DNA from: Eubacterium sp.
GTDB lineage: Bacteria; Bacillota_A; Clostridia; Peptostreptococcales; Anaerovoracaceae
Length of the DNA: 7,394 nt
Assembly: GCA_021769545.1 (NCBI GenBank)
Contig: JAETSS010000059.1
Span: 1 to 7,394 of the forward strand
Direction: 5' to 3'
Shown here: in pieces, positions 1-5,263 of the stretch
Layout of the letters: each line of letters opens with the position of its first letter
Numbering within the stretch: the first letter of the stretch is position 1
Position numbers and translations under genes: made by a program
Notes under the pieces: model-generated
Seen by the model: only the letters and a program-made list of their open reading frames with translations
Databases searched by the model: none
Told to the model about the DNA's origin: nothing

Positions 1-1
1 A

Positions 2-919
2 ATCCCTGCAAGCGTAAACGCATTCGCACAGGCTGTACTGCTCGTGCTCTGGTGCTTCTTCGGTTATGAGACCATCGTTGGTATGGGTTCCGAGGTTAAA
101 TTCCCTCAGATCACTATTCCTAGAGCTCTGCTGATCTCACCTTTCTGCGTACTGGCAGTTAACCTGTTATTCCAGTGGTTCCTGTGCGCACTGACTCCTG
201 CACAGAATGTTCCTGACCTTTACACGGCAGCGGCACCTTATGCGGAAGCTATGCAATATGCGGGTATCGTGGGACTTCCTCTTGTAATACTCTGTCTGGG
301 TATCACATTGGGCGGAGACTTCTCGACGATGAACCCTTGTATCGCAGGACCTGCACGTTACATATACATCATGTCAGAGGATGGAAACTTCCCTAAATAC
401 TTCGGTAAGGTTCACGACAAGTTCCACAGCCCTCACCGTGCTGTAGTTCTCTGCGGAGTTCTGGGAATCTTCTTCATTCTTTCAGGATCCATCAAGATCG
501 TAGCTATGATGTGTGCATACAACCAGATCCAGAGCTATATCATCGGATTCTGGTCGTTCCTGGCACTGCGTAAGAAAGAGCCTGATCTCAAGAGACCTTG
601 GAAATGCCCTGCAGGTACATTCGGAGCATGGTTCAGTATCATCTGCTTTGCTATACTGCTGATCCTGGCTTACGATCCTGTAGCTATCTGGTACAATGTT
701 GCATGGGACGTTATCGCTATACTGTACTATGTAATATTCGTTCGCAAGAGACCTATTCCGCAGGAAGCTATCGATCTGGAAGCTCTTTCACTTGCTACTG
801 CTGAGCCTAGCGCTGAAGAAAAGGCTAAGCTTGACAGCCAGTACAAGAAGTGGAGAATAGGCGCTTACTGCTTCGCAGCTATCGGCGTATTACTGTTCTT
901 AATCTCATGGATATTTTAG
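2..919 (+). CDS. APC-family amino-acid permease, C-terminal part (5' end outside window)
   Basis: Membrane transporter, probably an amino acid or amine permease of the APC superfamily; the substrate cannot be read from sequence. The frame is open from base 2, so the gene enters from the left and 305 residues are visible; an apparent GTG start at 44 is internal, since the residues before it (VNAFAQAVLL) continue a membrane helix. Visible in order: a TM6-like helix ending in FFGYET, then GSEVKFPQITIPRAL (the E...P..IPRA signature after TM6 in this superfamily), several hydrophobic segments, the loop SEDGNFPKYFGKVHDKFHSP (matches the family pattern DG..P..F..VH....P), and KKEPDLKRPWKCP before the last helices. 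A hydrophilic stretch rich in Ala and Glu precedes one extra C-terminal helix ending LLFLISWIF. A small membrane-protein gene follows at once and is probably co-translated. Family assignment is firm; substrate unknown. Confidence 0.9.
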   Translation: MPASVNAFAQAVLLVLWCFFGYETIVGMGSEVKFPQITIPRALLISPFCVLAVNLLFQWFLCALTPAQNVPDLYTAAAPYAEAMQYAGIVGLPLVILCLGITLGGDFSTMNPCIAGPARYIYIMSEDGNFPKYFGKVHDKFHSPHRAVVLCGVLGIFFILSGSIKIVAMMCAYNQIQSYIIGFWSFLALRKKEPDLKRPWKCPAGTFGAWFSIICFAILLILAYDPVAIWYNVAWDVIAILYYVIFVRKRPIPQEAIDLEALSLATAEPSAEEKAKLDSQYKKWRIGAYCFAAIGVLLFLISWIF

Positions 920-922
920 AGG
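918..922 (+). promoter_or_regulatory. RBS of the 46-codon ORF
   Basis: AGAGG lies 7 nt before the ATG at 930 and overlaps the permease stop codon (917-919). This supports translational coupling and shows the short ORF is more than a random open frame. Confidence 0.6.
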
Positions 923-929
923 TTATTAA

Positions 930-1070
930 ATGAGGAAATTTATTGGAACCGTATTATTTATATTTCTGATGATACTGGCTACCGTCGGACTTGCAGCTTA
1001 TGTTATGCAGGAAGCCTTTCAGGAGCCGATAACATTCAAAGAGTTCTTTGAGATGATATCGAATAACTAG
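930..1070 (+). CDS. Small single-pass membrane protein, 46 aa, downstream of the permease
   Basis: Unrecognised small protein. It starts MRKFIGTVLFIFLMILATVG, a basic tip followed by a hydrophobic stretch of about 20 residues (5-25), and then has an amphipathic, mostly acidic tail (QEAFQEPITFKEFFEMISNN). This fits one membrane helix with N-in/C-out topology, or less likely an uncleaved signal-like sequence; there is no lipoprotein cysteine. It begins 10 nt after the permease stop with an AGAGG RBS, and the shared terminator lies just downstream, so it is the last gene of the permease operon. By analogy with small subunits encoded beside transporters it may be a permease accessory peptide; that is inference. 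The RBS and sensible composition make it likely real. Confidence 0.65.
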   Translation: MRKFIGTVLFIFLMILATVGLAAYVMQEAFQEPITFKEFFEMISNN

Positions 1071-1114
1071 CTGTCTGTACGATATTATTCAGAACATAAA
1101 ATTCTTCAGGACAT

Positions 1115-1167
1115 AAAAAGGACTGCTATATCATGGAATATTATTTCCGTGATATGCAGTCTTTTTT
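1115..1167. terminator. Bidirectional rho-independent terminator
   Basis: GACTGC (1121-1126) pairs with GCAGTC (1156-1161). After one bulged T, 1128-1138 pairs with 1145-1155, including one T-G wobble, closing a 6-nt loop. The stem is followed by six T on the plus strand (1162-1167) and flanked by five A on the left (1115-1119), which give a T-run on the minus strand. It can end the permease operon from the left and radA from the right. Confidence 0.9.
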
Positions 1168-1189
1168 GATATTATCGATATTGCCTGCT

Positions 1190-2620
1190 CTATTTGAACA
1201 GCTTTTTCATCTCCGCTATATTTCTCATGGCAAGGAGCCGCAGTATCGGTATGCCCTTTTCGCGGCGCTCCGCATTTATTGATGCCAGCGTCTTCTTGAG
1301 CCGCTCTGCCGTTTTGATGGGGAGTATCACGTTCTCGAAGCCAAGATGAGCTGCTTCACGCAGGATCTTCTCGCTGTTCTGAACGGCTCTTAGATCTCCC
1401 GTGAGTCCTATCTCTCCCACGGCCACCGTCTTGCTTCCCAGGGCCTTGCCTTTGTAGGATGAATATACGGCCAGGGCCACCGCCAGATCCGTATAAGTCC
1501 CCTCCGGCTTTATACCTCCTACGATATTTACATAGACGTCCTGATTTATAAGGGAGAGCCCCATTTTCTTTTCCAGCACGGCCAGGATCATATTGAGACG
1601 TGAATTTTCCACGCCTATGGCAGTCCTCCTTGCAAACCCTATATTTGTAGGAGACGTCAGCGCCTGTACTTCCAGTATCAGCGGTCTTGTCCCTTCATAT
1701 ACGGCTGTCACTACAGCGCCTTCGCTTTCCCTGTCCATATCCTCAAGCAGCGTTCCCGAAAGATTGGATATCTCCATCAGGCCCTGCTCCGCCATTTCAA
1801 AGGCTCCTATCTCACTGGTAGTACCGAATCTGTTTTTCTGTGCCCTCAGTATCCTCATTTCATGTGTCCTGTCTCCCGTAAAGCTGAGGACGCAATCCAC
1901 CATGTGCTCCACTATCCTGGGGCCCGCAAGCTCTCCGCTTTTAGTCACATGGGCCACGATAAATACAGGCACGTTGGTGACCTTGCCTATCCTCATGAGC
2001 TCATTGCCGCATGCCCTTACCTGAGACACGCTTCCCGGAGCGGAATCCAGTTCCGATGTATACATGGTCTGGATCGAGTCGATTATCACGAATTTCGGCT
2101 CAAGCTGCTTGCAGACTTCGCTGATATTTTCCATATTTGTCTCCGCCAATATGAACAGCTGATCAGGCAGCTGCCTGCATACCCTGTCGGCACGCATCTT
2201 TATCTGCTCTTCCGATTCCTCTCCCGACACATACAGCACAGTGCCCTTTTCCGCCGCTATATTGGCGGCAGCCTGTATGATTATCGTGGACTTTCCGATG
2301 CCCGGCTCTCCTGAAATCAGGGTGAGAGAACCCGGCACCAGACCGCCGCCAAGCACTCTGTTGAGTTCACCTATTCCCGTATCTATCCTTTCTTTCTCAC
2401 CTGATGTGACAGCGGAAAGCTTCGTCGGCTTTCCCACTTTTTTCACGCCTGAGGCTCCGGACTTTTCCGACGTCCTGCGCCGCTTGTCCTCCGTATCGAG
2501 ATCTACGGCTTTTTCCTCTACCATACTGTTCCATGCGCCGCATATACATCGTCCCATCCATTTGGAGCTTTCATATCCGCACTCCTGACACACGAATACC
2601 GTCTTGTTCTTTTTCGCCAT
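1190..2620 (-). CDS. radA: DNA repair protein RadA (Sms)
   Basis: RecA-related ATPase that promotes branch migration and processing of recombination intermediates in the cytoplasm. 476 residues, a little longer than the usual 450-460. Domains in order: N-terminal zinc finger (C11, C14, C25, C27), a basic low-complexity linker (36-70), RecA-like core with Walker A GEPGIGKST (104-112), Walker B FVIIDS (177-182), VAHVTKSG (222-229), the RadA-specific KNRFG motif (262-266), and a Lon-protease-like C-terminal domain (about 290-476) including VGEIGLTGD (401-409). Oddity: the second half of the zinc finger reads GRCICGAW where most homologues have GxCPxCGAW, so one residue is missing and the pair is C-x-C. 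The start ATG at 2620 is preceded by a purine-rich AAAGGG about 6 nt upstream. The gene may follow the EF-G-like gene in the same transcript, as no clear terminator lies between them. Confidence 0.97.
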   Translation of the reverse strand: MAKKNKTVFVCQECGYESSKWMGRCICGAWNSMVEEKAVDLDTEDKRRRTSEKSGASGVKKVGKPTKLSAVTSGEKERIDTGIGELNRVLGGGLVPGSLTLISGEPGIGKSTIIIQAAANIAAEKGTVLYVSGEESEEQIKMRADRVCRQLPDQLFILAETNMENISEVCKQLEPKFVIIDSIQTMYTSELDSAPGSVSQVRACGNELMRIGKVTNVPVFIVAHVTKSGELAGPRIVEHMVDCVLSFTGDRTHEMRILRAQKNRFGTTSEIGAFEMAEQGLMEISNLSGTLLEDMDRESEGAVVTAVYEGTRPLILEVQALTSPTNIGFARRTAIGVENSRLNMILAVLEKKMGLSLINQDVYVNIVGGIKPEGTYTDLAVALAVYSSYKGKALGSKTVAVGEIGLTGDLRAVQNSEKILREAAHLGFENVILPIKTAERLKKTLASINAERREKGIPILRLLAMRNIAEMKKLFK

Positions 2621-2633
2621 ACCTTGCCCTTTC

Positions 2634-2683
2634 CGTTTACCGCCTTCGGTCCTGCCATAACGGTAAACGAGGGCTGTCGCCCT
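2634..2683. repeat. Inverted repeat and small hairpin in the radA leader
   Basis: CGTTTACCG (2634-2642) is a perfect inverted match to CGGTAAACG (2661-2669) across an 18-nt loop. Next to it AGGGC (2670-2674) pairs with GCCCT (2679-2683) around TGTC. On the minus strand these fall 14-63 nt before the radA start, with the larger stem ending about at the RBS, so they could affect radA translation. GCTGTC further upstream on the minus strand could pair with GACAGC inside the small hairpin, allowing an alternative fold. The regulatory role is inference. Confidence 0.5.
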
Positions 2684-2716
2684 AAGAAAGGATCATACAG
2701 GACAGCGATCTATTCT

Positions 2717-2809
2717 CTATTGCTTCCGCCTAATGCTTCCGCGATCCGCTGTACCTGTGTATGGGTTTCTTAATGCAACAGCCCCGTAATCATCTTTTTT
2801 ATCTTTCAT
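2717..2809 (-). CDS. Possible 30-aa ORF between the EF-G-like gene and radA
   Basis: Not recognised. ATG at 2809 is preceded by GGGAG (2819-2823) with a 9-nt spacer, a good RBS. The peptide begins MKDKKDDYGAVALRNPYTGT and ends in a basic tail with RRKQ. It is hydrophilic, with no membrane segment and no cysteine. It lies in the same orientation 47 nt downstream of the EF-G-like stop, so it would be in the same transcript. The strong RBS is the only real evidence; length and absence of a known family leave it doubtful. Confidence 0.4.
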   Translation of the reverse strand: MKDKKDDYGAVALRNPYTGTADRGSIRRKQ

Positions 2810-2818
2810 CCTGTGATG

Positions 2819-2823
2819 CTCCC
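2819..2823 (-). promoter_or_regulatory. RBS-like GGGAG before the 30-aa ORF
   Basis: On the minus strand GGGAG stands 9 nt before the ATG at 2809, in the gap where neither the EF-G-like gene nor radA needs it. Confidence 0.4.
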
Positions 2824-2856
2824 TGCCTATCCGGCATGAATCACATGGATCATCTG

Positions 2857-4800
2857 CTATTTGCTTTCCTGTGCAGCCTGATGCTCGGCTATGATCTTCT
2901 GTGCGATCTGTGCAGGAACTTCTTCGTATCTTTCGAATGCCATCGTAAAGCTTCCTCTTGCCTGTGTCATGGATCTGAGCACGATAGCATAGTCGAACAG
3001 CTCTGCCTGAGGAGCTTCCGCCATCAGCTTCTGTCCGCCGCCTGCGAGAGGTTCCATTCCGCGGATCTTACCTCTTCTCTTGTTCATGTCGCCCATTACA
3101 TCGCCCATGTAATCATCCGGAACGACGATCTCAAGCTTCATAACAGGCTCCAGCAGGCATGGCTTAGCTTCTGCGATACCCTTCTTGAAGGCCAGTGAAG
3201 CTGCGATCTTGAATGCCATTTCGTTGGAGTCTACGTCATGGTATGAACCGTCGTAGAGGACTGCCTTGATATTTACTACCTTGCAGCCTGCGAGAGGACC
3301 CTTTTCCATGGATTCTCTGAGTCCCTTTTCAACGGCAGGAACGTAGTTCTTAGGGATCGCTCCGCCGAACAGCTCTTCGGAGAATTCGAATTCTTCCTGA
3401 GCAGGTGAGAATCTGATATGAACGTCACCGTACTGTCCTGCACCGCCGGACTGTTTCTTGTGCTTACCCTGTACATCGGATGTGCCCTTGATGGTCTCTC
3501 TGTAAGCAATCTTCTGAGGTACCGTCACAACGTCGACACCGAACTTATCCTTGAGCTTCGATGTTATGATATTGAGCTGTATTTCACCTTGTCCTCCCAG
3601 CAGAGACTGATGTGTCTCGACATTTCTTTCGAGGATGAAGGATGGATCTTCTTCCATAAGCTTATGTAAGCCTGTTCCCACTTTTTCGTCATCGCCTTTG
3701 TTTGCAGGCTCTACAGCCAGATAAAGGGATGGGCTAGGGAATTTAACAGGAGGGAACTTGATTATATTTGCTTTTTCGCAAAGCGTATCTCCCGTCTTCG
3801 TAAACTGCAGCTTTGCTATAGCTACGATATCTCCCGCTTCAACTACCGGTGCATCTTCCTGAGTCTTTCCTCTCATGAAGAACATAGCGCCCAGCTTTTC
3901 CGCCTTTTCAGCTCTTGCATTATATATTTCCTGTCCTGCTTTAAGAGTTCCGGAAATGACCTTTGCAAGCGAGATCTTACCGAGGAACGGATCTGCTATT
4001 GTCTTGAATACGAATGCAGCAGGCTTTCCTGCCGGATCTACTGCTACCTCTATAGCTTCGTCCTGATCGTTCTGTGCTTCATATGCGTCATGCTCTGCTG
4101 CCTTAGGAACCAGATCGATGAAATGCTCCAGCGCTTCCTTTACGCCTTCGCCTGTCATCGATGAGCATGATAATACTGGAACGATATCTCCGGCGCCTAT
4201 ACCGTGAGACAGACCTCTGTTGAATTCTTCATCGGTGAATTCCTCTCCTGAGAAGTATTTTTCCATCAGTTCCTCATCAGTTTCCGCGATGGCTTCCGTA
4301 AGTGCATCTTTGTCATCGAGAGTTACTACCGATGTTCCGAATTTATCCTTTAATTCCGCGATGGTATTGTCAATATCAACATTTTCCTTATCGATCTTAT
4401 TGATTAAAAAGAACTTTGGAATCCCGAATTCCTTACATGAATTCCATGCTTTCTCTGTTCCGACCTGAATTCCCGACGAAGCGTCCACCAGAATTGCAGC
4501 AGCTTCCACAGCTCTCATTGCCGAATTTACCTCTCCGATAAAATCAAAGAATCCCGGAGTATCGACGAAATTGATCTTTACATTTTTATATTCGACCGGT
4601 ACAAGAGAAGTACTGATGGAATATCCTTTTTCGATCTCCATTTTGTCATAATCGGAAACGGTATTTCCGTCTTCGACTTTTCCAAGTCTGCTAATAACGC
4701 CTGTTGCAAGCAGTGCAGCTTCTAAAAATGTAGTTTTACCACATCCGCCATGTCCTACAAGTGCAACGTTTCTTATATTTTCGCTCTTATAGCCCTTCAT
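2857..4800 (-). CDS. Elongation factor G-like translation GTPase (EF-G paralogue type)
   Basis: Ribosome-associated GTPase of the EF-G/TetM superfamily. With the start at 4800 it has 647 residues, shorter than canonical EF-G (about 690-700). Visible: P-loop GHGGCGKTT (16-24; canonical EF-G has GHxDxGKT), switch I region EKGYSIST (57-64; canonical ERGITI), DTPG (80-83), NKID (134-137), SSMTGEG (213-219), domain II (about 258-345), domain III with GGQGEIQLN (402-410), domain IV with KQSGGAGQYGDV (449-460), and domain V to the end. The altered P-loop and switch I point to the EF-G-like branch found in many Clostridia and Actinobacteria, not the main fusA, so no symbol is given. Its exact role (alternative translocase, recycling, stress) is not established. 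The ATG at 4800 has a GGGAGG RBS 9 nt upstream; the longer frame beginning at 4842 is rejected because that ATG lies within the -10 box. Confidence 0.92.
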   Translation of the reverse strand: MKGYKSENIRNVALVGHGGCGKTTFLEAALLATGVISRLGKVEDGNTVSDYDKMEIEKGYSISTSLVPVEYKNVKINFVDTPGFFDFIGEVNSAMRAVEAAAILVDASSGIQVGTEKAWNSCKEFGIPKFFLINKIDKENVDIDNTIAELKDKFGTSVVTLDDKDALTEAIAETDEELMEKYFSGEEFTDEEFNRGLSHGIGAGDIVPVLSCSSMTGEGVKEALEHFIDLVPKAAEHDAYEAQNDQDEAIEVAVDPAGKPAAFVFKTIADPFLGKISLAKVISGTLKAGQEIYNARAEKAEKLGAMFFMRGKTQEDAPVVEAGDIVAIAKLQFTKTGDTLCEKANIIKFPPVKFPSPSLYLAVEPANKGDDEKVGTGLHKLMEEDPSFILERNVETHQSLLGGQGEIQLNIITSKLKDKFGVDVVTVPQKIAYRETIKGTSDVQGKHKKQSGGAGQYGDVHIRFSPAQEEFEFSEELFGGAIPKNYVPAVEKGLRESMEKGPLAGCKVVNIKAVLYDGSYHDVDSNEMAFKIAASLAFKKGIAEAKPCLLEPVMKLEIVVPDDYMGDVMGDMNKRRGKIRGMEPLAGGGQKLMAEAPQAELFDYAIVLRSMTQARGSFTMAFERYEEVPAQIAQKIIAEHQAAQESK

Positions 4801-4809
4801 CAAATAAGA

Positions 4810-4815
4810 CCTCCC
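4810..4815 (-). promoter_or_regulatory. RBS fixing the EF-G-like start
   Basis: Minus-strand GGGAGG with a 9-nt spacer to the ATG at 4800. It selects this start over the ATG at 4842. Confidence 0.85.
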
Positions 4816-4840
4816 TGTTATATTTTGTAACGATATGACC

Positions 4841-4869
4841 ATTATAACATTGTAAAGTGATGATTACAA
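4841..4869 (-). promoter_or_regulatory. Promoter of the EF-G-like gene (extended -10)
   Basis: On the minus strand: -35 TTGTAA (4864-4869), 17-nt spacer, perfect -10 TATAAT (4841-4846) preceded by TG one base away (extended -10). Transcription would start near 4835, giving a leader of about 35 nt. Confidence 0.8.
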
Positions 4870-4870
4870 T
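4849..4870. promoter_or_regulatory. Operator-like dyad within the EF-G-like promoter
   Basis: ATTGTAA (4849-4855) and TTACAAT (4864-4870) are a perfect 7-bp dyad with an 8-bp centre, covering the -35 box and most of the spacer. A perfect TATAAT also occurs on the plus strand at 4870-4875, with TTGTAA only 14 nt upstream, so the region is nearly symmetric. The dyad may bind a dimeric regulator; none is named because the motif matches no consensus I can assign. Confidence 0.4.
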
Positions 4871-4907
4871 ATAATTAAATTTCAATATTTCTGAATTTAG
4901 CAATAAT

Positions 4908-4991
4908 GCTCTGGGGTGCCGAGCCGGGGCGCTGTAAGATTGGCTCCGGCGGCTTCGGCAGCTTCGGTCCGTAGGCTTCGACACACGGTTC
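4908..4991. other. GC-rich structured segment at the array edge
   Basis: A sharp GC-rich island in AT-rich intergenic DNA. GCCGAGCC (4918-4925) pairs with GGCTC-c-GGC (4942-4950), 8 bp with one bulged C. It is followed by three GCTTCG repeats (4952-4957, 4961-4966, 4974-4979). It fills the interval between the EF-G-like promoter and the first array unit, and contains no arm motif. It could be a leader or end structure of the array, or part of a non-coding RNA. No gene is supported here, although several overlapping minus-strand frames stay open through it. Confidence 0.45.
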
Positions 4992-5034
4992 GATTCCAAA
5001 AGGCATGCCTATAATCACCTTGTTTTTTGGAATC
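4992..5034. repeat. Array unit 1
   Basis: Arms GATTCCAAAA (4992-5001) and TTTTGGAATC (5025-5034), a perfect 10-bp inverted repeat. The 23-nt loop holds the palindrome GGCATGCC (5002-5009). Confidence 0.85.
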
Positions 5035-5064
5035 TGCCGCCTTTTGCATATGATAGCACTGCCC

Positions 5065-5107
5065 GATTCCAAAGAACCCTGTTGAAAATGCCTTCTCCTT
5101 TGGAATT
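5065..5107. repeat. Array unit 2
   Basis: Arms GATTCCAAAG (5065-5074) and CTTTGGAATT (5098-5107): 9 bp plus an outermost pair that is G-U if read as plus-strand RNA and A-C if read as minus-strand RNA. Loop 23 nt. Confidence 0.85.
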
Positions 5108-5137
5108 TTCACTGTAACCAGCCTCTAAATGGACAGA

Positions 5138-5180
5138 TATTCCAAAGATCCATGCTCTATAAGCAACATTCTTTGGAATC
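5138..5180. repeat. Array unit 3
   Basis: Arms TATTCCAAAG (5138-5147) and CTTTGGAATC (5171-5180): 9 bp with the outermost pair mismatched. Loop 23 nt. Confidence 0.85.
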
Positions 5181-5210
5181 AGCCCCCCTGCACTAGTGGA
5201 TTTACGTGCT

Positions 5211-5253
5211 TTTTCCAAAAGATCGTGCTTTTTCACCTACGATTTTTGGAAAG
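5211..5253. repeat. Array unit 4, nearest the nuclease gene
   Basis: Arms TTTTCCAAAA (5211-5220) and TTTTGGAAAG (5244-5253). The second pair is T-A where the other units have A-T, a compensated change. The outermost pair is U-G in plus-strand RNA and A-C in minus-strand RNA. Loop 23 nt. Confidence 0.8.
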
Positions 5254-5263
5254 CTGCCGTCGA

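Larger units (their letters stand above)
4992..5253. repeat. Four-unit, 73-nt-periodic array of inverted repeats with variable loops and spacers
   Basis: Four 43-nt units start at 4992, 5065, 5138 and 5211, exactly 73 nt apart. Each has a 10-nt left arm (consensus GATTCCAAAR), a 23-nt loop and an inverted right arm (YTTTGGAATC). Units are separated by 30-nt spacers at 5035-5064, 5108-5137 and 5181-5210. All eight arms keep TTCCAAA or its complement; loops and spacers differ, apart from weak likeness between loops 1 and 3 (both contain CATGC close to CTATAA). 73 nt is not a multiple of 3 and is close to seven helical turns. The array ends 10 nt before the stop codon of the minus-strand nuclease gene, so it would be that mRNA's 3' UTR, or could be transcribed from the plus strand. 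It is not a normal CRISPR: the repeated part is only 10 nt and alternates in orientation. It is not a coding repeat, as the frame shifts each unit. Function unknown. Confidence 0.85.

Noticed and set aside
1593..2588. Three long plus-strand open frames opposite radA
   Set aside because: Shadows of the radA coding strand; no RBS or family features.
4414..4423. Extra array-arm match CTTTGGAATC
   Set aside because: It lies inside the EF-G-like coding sequence (codons for Gly-Ile-Pro-Lys) with no partner arm at the right distance; chance match.
4801..4842. N-terminal extension of the EF-G-like protein to 661 residues
   Set aside because: The upstream ATG falls in the -10 box and the proper RBS is downstream of it; the family normally starts just before the P-loop.
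4875..5236. Overlapping minus-strand open frames of 65-73 codons across the array
   Set aside because: The 73-nt period shifts frame at each unit, no RBS precedes them, and the apparent IPK...FGI peptide likeness comes directly from the ATTCCAAA and TTTGGAAT arms.
4992..5253. Standard CRISPR array
   Set aside because: Conserved part is only 10 nt, alternates in orientation, and segment lengths alternate 23/30; no cas genes in the window.
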